Assembly (NCBI GenBank): GCA_902550325.1 | Contig: CACCYT010000005.1 | Span: 1 to 45,510 of the forward strand | Direction: 5' to 3' | DNA from: an uncultured Bacteroidota bacterium | GTDB taxonomy: Bacteria > Bacteroidota > Bacteroidia > Flavobacteriales > Flavobacteriaceae | DNA length: 45,510 nucleotides | Part shown: positions 9,624 to 17,186 of the stretch, in pieces | Layout of the letters: each line of letters begins with the position of its first letter | How positions within the stretch are numbered: the first letter of the stretch is position 1 | Translations under genes and position numbers: made by a program | Notes under the pieces: model-generated | Database searches by the model: none | What the model saw: the letters and a program-made list of their open reading frames with translations, nothing else | Told to the model about the DNA's origin: nothing

Positions 9624-11428
9624 TGATTTGTACTAGTTATTTTGTTGCTAATTAATCCTCTTTCAATTTCTGCTAGAGAAAATTCGAGATGATTAGGATA
9701 CTTAGACATAATTTTTTCTGCAATATTTTTAAAAACAGGACCAGCCACTGTTGATCCATAATAGCCTAATTTTTTATTTGGCTTATTAATTGTTATTATG
9801 CACGAATACTTTGGTTTATCGGACGGGAAAAAGCCAACAAAACTTGAATTATAATTAACAGTATCTGTATTATAGTCAATTTGAGCAGTACCAGTTTTTC
9901 CAGATATGCCAAAATATTTAGACTTTATATTATTGGCTGTACCGTTTGGATGATGCACTACATCATAAAGCATTTTATTAATTATCTGGAGCGTTTTCTC
10001 AGAGCAAATGGATGAGTTGATAATCTCCTTCTTAAATTCGTGATCATTTTCAACGGAGTTAACAACCTTTTCTAAAAATTTTGGCTTTACCATTTCTCCA
10101 TTATTTGCTATTGAATTGTAAAATGTTAAAATTTGAAGAGGAGTTAATGATATTCCGTAACCATATGCCATCCATGGTAATGATAATCCGTTCCAATTTT
10201 TATCATCAGGATGGGGAAATATTGGCTTTGGTTCACCCTTTATTTCAATCCCTAATGGTTCATCAATTCCAATATTTGAAATTCTATTTACGAATTTTCT
10301 TGGTTGATTTTTATAAAAATCATTTACTGCCGATACAATCCCTGTATTTGAAGATAGTCTAAAAATATCCATCAAATTTATCTTGCCATAGCCACCCACT
10401 TTTGAATCTTTAACATCATAACCATAGAAGTTTAATTTGCCATTTTTTGTATCTATTTTTTGAATTGTATCGAATGCATTATCCTCCAATAAAGAAATAA
10501 TAGACATTAACTTAAAAGTTGAGCCAGGCTCTAAAGATTCACCTAATGCATAATTCAATTTTTCGTAGTATTTGCCCTCACTAGTTCTACCAAAATTTGA
10601 TATTGCTTTAATTTTACCAGTGCTCACCTCCATGACTATAGCTGATGAGTGATCAGCCTCAAAATTTATAGTTTGCTCTAAAAGATTATCATGAACTATA
10701 TCTTGGATTTCAACATCAATTGTTGAATATACGTTTGATCCGTTAATAGGGTTCCTATTTAAATCATTATCCAGAATTTTCCATTGTCCATTTGAGATTT
10801 TTCTCTTTGTTACAAGTCCATTTTTCCCTCTCAAAAAATTTCCATAAGCATGCTCCAAGCCAACGCCTCTAAAATTTCCTTTCTCATCTACTCTTTCATA
10901 TCCAATAGTTCTTTCAGCAATTTTCCCAAAGGGGTATTCTCTTGTAACTTTATTTTCTATAATTAGTCCTCCTTTTATTGTACCATATTTAAGGATGGGA
11001 AAACTTTTAATTATTTCTAGTGATTTTAAATCACTGTTTCTGAAAATATTTAGATATCTGTTATTCTTTTCGCGAGCTTTTTTTATTCTTGAACATTCAT
11101 CATCAGACCTCGTTTTCTTCAATTGTGAAATTTTTTCACAAAGAGATCTTAGTTCAGTTTGAAAAATTCTATCAGAAATAATTTTTGTATCAATAAAAAT
11201 ATCATACTTTGATACAGTAGTTGCCAGTATACTACCATCGCTTGAATATAAATTACCTCTAATAGGTTTTGCTATAAAATTCTTTACAGTTTTATCCTCA
11301 GCAATCTTTCTATACTTATCTCCATCAATGAATTGTATTTGAAATAGCTTATAAAAAATTCCCAAGGAGAACACTAGCAATAAAAGTCCAATAATGTATA
11401 ATCGTATTAAAAAATTATTTTCCATCAT
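9620..11428 (-). CDS. ftsI: FtsI/PBP3-type septal transpeptidase
   Basis: Class B penicillin-binding protein that cross-links septal peptidoglycan and works with FtsW. The 602-residue product has an N-terminal membrane anchor (about 8-28), a PBP dimerisation domain, and a complete transpeptidase domain: SxxK as STFK (Ser303-Lys306), SxN as SSN (359-361) and KTG (511-513) in SGKTGTAQ. The chain ends about 90 residues after KTG and carries no C-terminal PASTA domain, which I would have expected from other flavobacterial FtsI proteins. Start choice is between two consecutive ATGs; the first makes an ATGA overlap with ftsL. Confidence 0.96.
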   Translation of the reverse strand: MMENNFLIRLYIIGLLLLVFSLGIFYKLFQIQFIDGDKYRKIAEDKTVKNFIAKPIRGNLYSSDGSILATTVSKYDIFIDTKIISDRIFQTELRSLCEKISQLKKTRSDDECSRIKKAREKNNRYLNIFRNSDLKSLEIIKSFPILKYGTIKGGLIIENKVTREYPFGKIAERTIGYERVDEKGNFRGVGLEHAYGNFLRGKNGLVTKRKISNGQWKILDNDLNRNPINGSNVYSTIDVEIQDIVHDNLLEQTINFEADHSSAIVMEVSTGKIKAISNFGRTSEGKYYEKLNYALGESLEPGSTFKLMSIISLLEDNAFDTIQKIDTKNGKLNFYGYDVKDSKVGGYGKINLMDIFRLSSNTGIVSAVNDFYKNQPRKFVNRISNIGIDEPLGIEIKGEPKPIFPHPDDKNWNGLSLPWMAYGYGISLTPLQILTFYNSIANNGEMVKPKFLEKVVNSVENDHEFKKEIINSSICSEKTLQIINKMLYDVVHHPNGTANNIKSKYFGISGKTGTAQIDYNTDTVNYNSSFVGFFPSDKPKYSCIITINKPNKKLGYYGSTVAGPVFKNIAEKIMSKYPNHLEFSLAEIERGLISNKITSTNQ

Positions 11429-11739
11429 TTTTTTGTAATAATAATTTTAGTTGGTGGGTTTAATGATGGTCCAATTCCTCTTTCATATAATTGAACTTTG
11501 ATATTTGACTCCATTTTTAGTGTAACCATTTCTTTTCTTACATCAACAAATTCATTTTCAACCATGGCCAGTTTTTCAGATAAATCATTCAATTTGTAGA
11601 TTTTTGTATCAACACTATGTGAAGAGTAAATCATAATTAAAGCGAGAAGGAATAAGAACATGATGAACCTTGTATTTTTGAGATTTGTTTGTTCAATTAT
11701 GAACCTTCCATTTATAATATCAAATAATTTCTTTCTCAT
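11425..11739 (-). CDS. ftsL: FtsL-like small divisome membrane protein
   Basis: A 104-residue bitopic protein with a basic cytoplasmic N-terminus, one hydrophobic helix (about residues 26-42, FIMFLFLLALIMIYSSHS) and a short periplasmic helix with heptad-like spacing (LNDLSEKLAMVENEFVDVRKE). Size, topology and position between rsmH and ftsI match FtsL, which pairs with FtsB/DivIC and FtsQ. Primary sequence is poorly conserved in this family, so position is the main evidence. It overlaps both neighbours by four bases. Confidence 0.85.
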   Translation of the reverse strand: MRKKLFDIINGRFIIEQTNLKNTRFIMFLFLLALIMIYSSHSVDTKIYKLNDLSEKLAMVENEFVDVRKEMVTLKMESNIKVQLYERGIGPSLNPPTKIIITKK

Positions 11740-12632
11740 AATTTTATCGCCGATCTTAATTTTGCACTTCTTGATCTTGTATTAAATTTTAATTCAGATT
11801 CTTTTGGTTTTAAAAAATGAAATTTTAGTTTGAAAGGATTTGAAAAATTTCCAAATTCATCTTTAATAGGCTCTTGATCAAAACAACCATTTTTAAAAAA
11901 TCTTTTTACCAAACGGTCTTCCGCTGAGTGATAGGTTATTACAGACATGATTCCGTTTTTTGATAAAAGATTTTTAGATTGGATCAATATTTCCTTTAAA
12001 AATTTGAGCTCTTTGTTTACCTCAATCCTAATGGACTGGTAAACTCTGGCCAAAAAACTATTTTTAGTATTAGCAGAGAAAAATGTTTCCAAAACATAAT
12101 TTAAATCGTTGGACATTGTGATTTTTTTATTTTCTCTCTCTTTGCAAATTTTTTTTGCAATCTTTTTTGAATTTTTTAAATCTCCATTTAGATAAAATAA
12201 ATTTGAGAGCTCGCTTTCGGAGTAATTATTTATGACTTGTATGGCATCCAAATTTTGATTTTGATTCATTCTCATATCTAATTTATATCCAGGATGAAAG
12301 CTAAATCCTCTATTTTTTTTATCCAGTTGGTGAGATGACACACCCAAATCAGCTAATATTCCATCAACTTTTCTAATTTTTAAGTATTCAAGAGTTTGCA
12401 TCAAAAAAATATTATTTTGCCTAAAAAAAATTAAACGCTCATCATCAATTATGTTGCTTTGTGAATCCAAATCTTGATCAAAAGCAATCAGCTTTCCATT
12501 ACTCCCTAATCGATTTAATATTTCTCGAGAGTGACCACCACCACCATATGTCATATCAACATAAACACCATTGCCTCGAATTTCCAAACTATCTAAACTT
12601 TCATTTAACAGTACAGGTTTATGATAATTCAT
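11736..12632 (-). CDS. rsmH: 16S rRNA (cytosine-1402-N4)-methyltransferase RsmH
   Basis: SAM-dependent methyltransferase (formerly MraW) that methylates C1402 of 16S rRNA. The 298-residue protein has the family opening HKPVLLNESLDSL, the SAM loop DMTYGGGGHSREIL (about 27-40), ADLGVSSHQLD, the RGFSFH segment and the late motif TYHSAEDRLVK. It is nested in the dcw cluster, as usual. The start overlaps the mraZ end by 14 bases. Confidence 0.97.
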   Translation of the reverse strand: MNYHKPVLLNESLDSLEIRGNGVYVDMTYGGGGHSREILNRLGSNGKLIAFDQDLDSQSNIIDDERLIFFRQNNIFLMQTLEYLKIRKVDGILADLGVSSHQLDKKNRGFSFHPGYKLDMRMNQNQNLDAIQVINNYSESELSNLFYLNGDLKNSKKIAKKICKERENKKITMSNDLNYVLETFFSANTKNSFLARVYQSIRIEVNKELKFLKEILIQSKNLLSKNGIMSVITYHSAEDRLVKRFFKNGCFDQEPIKDEFGNFSNPFKLKFHFLKPKESELKFNTRSRSAKLRSAIKL

Positions 12633-13083
12633 TTTTTTGATTACCCATAACTTGTTCTGTCAACTTTACAAAATCAATATTTTTATCATTAATTGATTTT
12701 TCATATTGGTCTTTATCCCATATTTCAACAATATTGATAGCAGAAGCCATGACAACATTTTTTTTTAGTTTGATATTGCTGATTAAATCAATTGGAACCA
12801 ATAATCTTCCATTAGAATCTAAATCAAGTACCCTAACTCCAGCACTGAATATTCTGATAAAATCATTATTCTTTTTAATAAACCTGTTCAAAGAATTTAT
12901 TTTTTCCATTACACTCTTCCACTCAACCATAGGATAAAGTTCAAGACAAGACTGAAATACAGATCTTTTAATAATAAATCCATCTTTCAAATTTCCATAA
13001 AGTTGTTTTTTTAACTGTGATGGTAAAAGGATCCTACCTTTATTGTCAATTTTACACTCGAAAGTTCCAGTTAGTTTTGTCAT
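12619..13083 (-). CDS. mraZ: Transcriptional regulator MraZ
   Basis: AbrB-fold regulator with two MraZ repeats that binds repeats upstream of its own gene and controls the dcw operon. The start is set at the ATG at 13083, giving a 154-residue protein beginning MTKLTGTFECKIDNKGRILLP. Further upstream the frame stays open, but it only translates the GTGGG operator repeats and cannot be coding. The N-terminal repeat contains the conserved DNKGRILLPSQL, and the second repeat contains LDSNGRLLVPIDL. It is the first gene of the 12-gene operon. Confidence 0.95.
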   Translation of the reverse strand: MTKLTGTFECKIDNKGRILLPSQLKKQLYGNLKDGFIIKRSVFQSCLELYPMVEWKSVMEKINSLNRFIKKNNDFIRIFSAGVRVLDLDSNGRLLVPIDLISNIKLKKNVVMASAINIVEIWDKDQYEKSINDKNIDFVKLTEQVMGNQKNELS

Positions 13084-13101
13084 ATTCGAAACGCCTTCTT
13101 T

Positions 13102-13109
13102 CAAATATA
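13102..13109 (-). promoter_or_regulatory. Candidate -7 box of the dcw promoter
   Basis: TATATTTG on the minus strand matches the Bacteroidota -7 consensus TAnnTTTG. It lies 10 bases after the last GTGGG repeat and 18 bases before the mraZ ATG, giving a short untranslated leader. No TTTG -33 element is found at the expected distance; that position is occupied by the MraZ repeats. The assignment is inferred from consensus only. Confidence 0.5.
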
Positions 13110-13119
13110 TATATTTTAT

Positions 13120-13144
13120 CCCACTTTTTCCCACTTTTTCCCAC
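13120..13144 (-). promoter_or_regulatory. MraZ operator: three GTGGG repeats
   Basis: On the minus strand, GTGGG occurs at 13144-13140, 13134-13130 and 13124-13120, each followed by an A-rich 5-base spacer, so the repeats lie on one helical face (10-base period). MraZ in other bacteria is known to bind tandem TGGG-type repeats with this period in the mraZ promoter. The array ends 36 bases before the mraZ ATG and covers the place where a -33 element should lie, consistent with autoregulation. Confidence 0.85.
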
Positions 13145-13306
13145 ATTGTTAATAAGTATCAAAAATCTTAGGTCAATAGTATATAAAATGTTGATTTACA
13201 ATATTTTATAAATGGAATTTTAAATTTTTATAATAAAAAATGATCTTTTAATAAAAAGTGTATTCTATATGATTACTTTAGCATCGACAATTTGAATTAT
13301 TTTTTT

Positions 13307-14056
13307 ATGATAAATACAAATTTTCAATACTTGTCAAAAGGTGATGGTCAGCCCATAATAATTCTTCACGGTCTTATGGGTGGCCTTAGTAATTTTAATG
13401 ACGTATTCGATTTTTTTCCAGAGATTGGGTATCGCATAATTGCCCCAGAGCTTCCTGTCTACAGCTCTAGTATTATAGATACAAATTTGAAACATTTTTC
13501 GAAGTATGTCTATTCCTTCATTAAACATTTGGGATTAAAAAATGTTATACTTCTGGGAAATTCGATGGGTGGTCACGTTGGATTAATCTTTGCAAAATTA
13601 TATCCTGAGTTGGTAAAAGGACTGGTTTTAACCGGAAGTTCTGGCCTTTATGAAAATTCAATGGGCGATTCTTACCCTAGAAGAGAAGATTATAAATTCA
13701 TAAAAAAGAAAACAGAAAATGTTTTTTACAACGCAAAGGTTGCTACAAAAGAACTTATTGATGAGGTGTATGAAACCGTTAATGATAGAAAAAAATTAAT
13801 TAAGATTCTTGCCTTGGCAAAAAGTGCTATCAGGCATAATATGTCCAAAGATTTACCCAAAATTAAAATTCCAACAGCATTAATATGGGGAAAAAATGAT
13901 AATGTCACCCCCCCTAATGTTGCTTTGGAATTTGATAAATTAATGCCAAACTCTGATTTATTTTGGATTGACAAATGCGGCCACGCACCAATGATGGAAC
14001 ATCCAAAAAAATTCAATGAGATTCTAAAACTGTGGTTATTAAAAAAGAGATTTTAA
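13307..14056 (+). CDS. Alpha/beta hydrolase
   Basis: Cytoplasmic alpha/beta-hydrolase-fold protein of unknown substrate, 249 residues from the ATG at 13307. A TTG 15 bases upstream is a less likely start. The oxyanion-hole motif HGLMGG is at 21-26, the nucleophile elbow GNSMGG has Ser86, and the acid and base are probably Asp198 (in WGKNDNVTP) and His226 (in CGHAPMMEHP). The length has room for only a small cap, as in MhpC/BioH-like esterases. The gene is divergent from mraZ and overlaps engB as TAATG. I recall the order hydrolase-engB-gldC-gldB from other flavobacteria. Confidence 0.88.
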   Translation: MINTNFQYLSKGDGQPIIILHGLMGGLSNFNDVFDFFPEIGYRIIAPELPVYSSSIIDTNLKHFSKYVYSFIKHLGLKNVILLGNSMGGHVGLIFAKLYPELVKGLVLTGSSGLYENSMGDSYPRREDYKFIKKKTENVFYNAKVATKELIDEVYETVNDRKKLIKILALAKSAIRHNMSKDLPKIKIPTALIWGKNDNVTPPNVALEFDKLMPNSDLFWIDKCGHAPMMEHPKKFNEILKLWLLKKRF

Positions 14057-14634
14057 TGAAATTTTCAAAAATTAAATTTTTAAAAAGTAGCCCAAACACA
14101 AATCAATGTCCTAAAAGTAATTTTGAAGAAATTGCATTTATTGGAAGATCTAATGTGGGAAAATCTAGTTTAATCAATATGCTTTTTAATAATAAAAATC
14201 TTGCAAAAATTTCAAAAAAGCCTGGTAAAACAAAATTGATAAATCATTTTATAATTAATGATACCATCCTATTAGCAGATCTACCAGGTTATGGGTATGC
14301 AAAGCTTTCAAAAGTTGAAACAAAAAAAATTAACGAAATAATTCAAGATTATATAGAAAATCGTAAAAATCTAACCAAACTATTTCTATTAATTGATATA
14401 AGGCATGAACCAATAAAAACAGACCTATCATTCATTAATTACCTTGATAATCTAAAGAAGGGTTTCTATATAATTTTTACTAAATCTGACAAGGTTAAAA
14501 AGAATGAACTTTCAAAAAAATCAAATATTTATATTAAAAATATTAAGTCTTCATGTTTGGAGAATAAATTTTTTGTCAGTTCTTCATCCTCAAAAAATGG
14601 AAAAGAAGAAATTTTGAATTTCATAATGAAATAA
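14056..14634 (+). CDS. engB: Ribosome biogenesis GTPase EngB (YsxC/YihA)
   Basis: Small GTPase needed for assembly of the large ribosomal subunit. With the ATG at 14056, which overlaps the upstream stop as TAATG, the product has 192 residues. G1 is GRSNVGKSS (30-38), G3 is DLPGYGYAK and G4 is TKSD. A GTG start 24 bases upstream is possible but would read back into the hydrolase. The 3' end faces gldC with only six bases between the stop codons, and no terminator hairpin is visible. Confidence 0.96.
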   Translation: MKFSKIKFLKSSPNTNQCPKSNFEEIAFIGRSNVGKSSLINMLFNNKNLAKISKKPGKTKLINHFIINDTILLADLPGYGYAKLSKVETKKINEIIQDYIENRKNLTKLFLLIDIRHEPIKTDLSFINYLDNLKKGFYIIFTKSDKVKKNELSKKSNIYIKNIKSSCLENKFFVSSSSSKNGKEEILNFIMK

Positions 14635-14640
14635 TAAAAA

Positions 14641-14976
14641 TTAAATTTTTTTTAGGGCTAATTTTTTAGCAAAATGATCGCAGAAATCCGAGAAATCATT
14701 AAATATTTTTTCATTATTAGTTGATCTTAAATGGGTTTTTGACAAGCTAACGAGAGTTTGATAAATAAAAATATTCATATGATCAAGCGGCATATCTTTA
14801 GTCCAAAGATCAATTTTCAAGGTCTCCTTTTTATCAAAATCCCAGGTACTTAAAATTAATGCTTTAACATCTTGATTGGTTACACCCCCACCTTCAGCTG
14901 ACCACTTTATATTCTCCGGAATCTTATTCTCATCAAGTTCAACATTTATAAGTATATCTTTTTTTGTTTTTTTCAT
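14641..14976 (-). CDS. gldC: Gliding motility protein GldC
   Basis: A 111-residue soluble protein with no signal peptide. It contains family-like segments (IPENIKWSAEGGG, then LSTWD, KETLKIDLWTKDMPLDHM and FCDHFAKKL) that I recognise as GldC, a protein that assists flavobacterial gliding motility. Its biochemical function is unknown. It starts inside the end of gldB (ATGA overlap), the same gene pair as in Flavobacterium johnsoniae. The short form and intact ends suggest a functional gene. Confidence 0.9.
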   Translation of the reverse strand: MKKTKKDILINVELDENKIPENIKWSAEGGGVTNQDVKALILSTWDFDKKETLKIDLWTKDMPLDHMNIFIYQTLVSLSKTHLRSTNNEKIFNDFSDFCDHFAKKLALKKI

Positions 14977-15932
14977 TTTCTTGGACCGTAATTAGATTTC
15001 AAATATAAATCATATTCATTCATAGTGACTAAATTTTTAAGTTCAACATTATATTTTTTTTGATAAGACTTAACAATATTATAGCCGATCCATTTGCCAA
15101 CCATGGGACTAGACTCAAAATCTATTGATAATCCAAACTTTGAGTATGGAGCATCATGAATAAATCTTTTATCAAGCGAAATATCAGTGGAAAAAATTAA
15201 ATTGTTTTTAACAAAATACTCCCACATTTCATATTCATTTTCTGTTAACCAATTTATGTTTTCTTGATTAATACCAATAATTTTTTCAAGACCGAAATCT
15301 GTTATTTTATCCATTGAGTAAATAATTTTACCGTAATAAATAATTTTTGATATAAATCTTCTGTCGTTCGGGTATTTAATAAAATCTACAAGAAAAGATT
15401 GAGTTATATCTTTTACAAAGTAGTCTACATTCATTTTCATTGAAATGTAATTAGGTATTGATTTATAGTGAATATTGTTACCGAGGTAACAATCAGTGGA
15501 AACCAAAAGAAGTGAGTCTGACTTTACGATATTATAGTTATAGTCGATACCATTATTGATAGTAATGATTTTTGGTATTTTAAAACTACCGAGTTCGGCT
15601 TGTATTTGTTTGATACTTTTTGAAATTTTGATTTTATATGGATTAAAATTTTTAAAAATTTGGTCAGACTTATTGAAAATATCTCTTCTCAATGTGTCAT
15701 TGTAAATACTCAACCAATCATCCATTGAAAACTGTTTTGGGAATAAATAAGGGAATTTATTTTTTAGAGATGAAATTGAGTCAAAATCGTACTCAAAAAA
15801 AAGTTTTTCAAATCTAATTACTTCAATTTCTTTAGTATAATCATTATCTTCATTTTTTATGTTTTTACATGAACAAAAAGTTAAAATAGATACTAAAAAA
15901 ATAAAAGAAAAATAGTGTTTGAAAAAAAACAT
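14973..15932 (-). CDS. gldB: Gliding motility lipoprotein GldB
   Basis: Predicted lipoprotein required for gliding in flavobacteria. I choose the ATG at 15932 (319 residues) because it opens directly on a signal peptide, MFFFKHYFSFIFLVSILTFC, with a lipobox-like LTFCSC cysteine. Starts further upstream at 15968 or 16001 would overlap nadE on the other strand and bury the signal. The mature part has the GldB pattern of a long alpha-helical domain (EVIRFEKLFFEYDFDSI, the FPKQFSMDDWLSIYND region, and a C-terminal MVGKWIGYNIVKSYQKKYNV). It is co-transcribed with gldC. Confidence 0.9.
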   Translation of the reverse strand: MFFFKHYFSFIFLVSILTFCSCKNIKNEDNDYTKEIEVIRFEKLFFEYDFDSISSLKNKFPYLFPKQFSMDDWLSIYNDTLRRDIFNKSDQIFKNFNPYKIKISKSIKQIQAELGSFKIPKIITINNGIDYNYNIVKSDSLLLVSTDCYLGNNIHYKSIPNYISMKMNVDYFVKDITQSFLVDFIKYPNDRRFISKIIYYGKIIYSMDKITDFGLEKIIGINQENINWLTENEYEMWEYFVKNNLIFSTDISLDKRFIHDAPYSKFGLSIDFESSPMVGKWIGYNIVKSYQKKYNVELKNLVTMNEYDLYLKSNYGPRK

Positions 15933-15966
15933 TTGGCAAGTAATTTGATCAACCCTATTTGAAGTC

Positions 15967-16779
15967 ATGTTTAAAGATAATTCAAAAATAATCAACTTCA
16001 TAGTAGACTGGTTAAGCGATTATTGTGATAATAATTCAGTTGATGGGTTTGTTGTGGGTGTGTCAGGCGGAATTGATTCTGCGTTGACCTCCACTTTATG
16101 TTGTATGACTGAAAAACCTGTATTATGTATTCAAATGCCAATACACCAATCCAAAAATGAAATCACAAGATCATCAAATCATATTAAATGGTTAGAGCAA
16201 CATTTTACAAATGTTATTTCAATTGAAGACAATCTGTCTTCAGTTTATGAAGAGTTTGTAAAATCTAAAAACGGTGCAACAAGCTCATTAAATGTTCAAG
16301 ATGACAACAAACAACTCGCTTTAGCTAATACAAGATCAAGGCTCAGAATGGTAAACCTGTATTTTCACGCAACGTCAAATAACTATATAGTAGCTGGAAC
16401 AGGGAACAAAGTTGAAGATTTTGGTGTGGGTTTCTATACTAAATATGGAGATGGTGGTGTTGATGTTTCACCAATTGCGGATCTTATGAAAAGTGAAGTA
16501 AGATCTCTTGCAAAATTTTTAAAAATTAATAATGAAATTATTTTAGCCAAACCAACTGATGGTCTTTGGGATGATACCAGAACAGATGAAGAGCAAATTG
16601 GAGCAAATTATGATGAGCTAGAATGGGCCATGAACGAAATTGAAAAAGGAAAAAAATCTGTTGATTTTGATGGTAGAGATAAAGAAGTAATTGAAATTTT
16701 AACAAGATTTAATTCTTTGAACAAACACAAAATGATTCCGATTCCAATTTGTAAAATACCGGAAGGATTAAAAAATTGA
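15967..16779 (+). CDS. nadE: Ammonia-dependent NAD(+) synthetase
   Basis: Adenylates nicotinate adenine dinucleotide and amidates it to NAD+ with ammonia. The 270-residue protein consists only of the N-type ATP pyrophosphatase domain, with the P-loop SGGIDS at 33-38, ANTRSRLRMVNLYFHA, and the GTGNKVEDFGVGFYTKYGDGGVDVSPIADL stretch (AGTGNK through DLMKSEV). There is no glutaminase domain, so it depends on free ammonia or a separate donor. It is divergent from gldB, with only 34 bases between the start codons. Confidence 0.96.
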   Translation: MFKDNSKIINFIVDWLSDYCDNNSVDGFVVGVSGGIDSALTSTLCCMTEKPVLCIQMPIHQSKNEITRSSNHIKWLEQHFTNVISIEDNLSSVYEEFVKSKNGATSSLNVQDDNKQLALANTRSRLRMVNLYFHATSNNYIVAGTGNKVEDFGVGFYTKYGDGGVDVSPIADLMKSEVRSLAKFLKINNEIILAKPTDGLWDDTRTDEEQIGANYDELEWAMNEIEKGKKSVDFDGRDKEVIEILTRFNSLNKHKMIPIPICKIPEGLKN

Positions 16780-16801
16780 TTAATCGAATTAAGACCCACC
16801 T

Positions 16802-17164
16802 TTATTTTGCATTTTTTTCTATGAACACTGCTACTTCATCCATTAATCTATCAGCTTCTTCACTAGTGTATCCTCTTTCTTCTAACATATCACAAGCTGT
16901 ACCATCCCATACATTATTTTCAGTTATTCTGAAAATTTCATCAGAACTCAGTTCTGTAATTTCAACGAGATGTTTAAAAAAATCTTTTAAGTGTTCTATG
17001 TTTTCAAAATTAATAGTACGTCCAAACTCATCCCCTTTATCATAGCAATCATATAACTCAGGTTTGCTGTGTTTATTTAATGTGTTTAACAGATCATAAG
17101 AATCAAAATAAAACTCTAAATTAGGACCCCCATATTCAGTCCAAGGTTTATCGTAGTTTTTCAT
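16802..17164 (-). CDS. Hypothetical acidic protein, 120 residues
   Basis: I do not recognise this protein. It is acidic, has no signal peptide or membrane helix, and reads as mostly helical with a Tyr/Asp-rich N-terminal third (YFDSYDLLNTLNK, ELYDCYDKGDEF). A C-terminal helical section contains ITENNVWDGTACDMLEERGY and EEADRLMDEVAVFIEKNAK. Two cysteines are too far apart for an obvious metal site. It lies 22 bases downstream of dnaG on the same strand, so it may be the last gene of that operon, and it converges on nadE. Its coding character is supported by normal codon use and a complete frame. Confidence 0.7.
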   Translation of the reverse strand: MKNYDKPWTEYGGPNLEFYFDSYDLLNTLNKHSKPELYDCYDKGDEFGRTINFENIEHLKDFFKHLVEITELSSDEIFRITENNVWDGTACDMLEERGYTSEEADRLMDEVAVFIEKNAK

Positions 17165-17186
17165 AATTATTTATATAATTCATAGT

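Noticed and set aside
13084-13146. N-terminal extension of MraZ
   Set aside because: The extra codons translate the GTGGG operator repeats, and MraZ proteins begin at the equivalent of the ATG at 13083.
15933-15950. Sigma-54-like TTTGGCA-N6-TTTGA between gldB and nadE
   Set aside because: It has GG-N10 spacing but GA instead of the required GC, and TTTG is very frequent in this A+T-rich sequence.
16780-16801. TTAAT-CGA-ATTAA inverted repeat between nadE and the hypothetical gene as a terminator
   Set aside because: The stem is only five A/T-rich pairs with no T tail, too weak to call.
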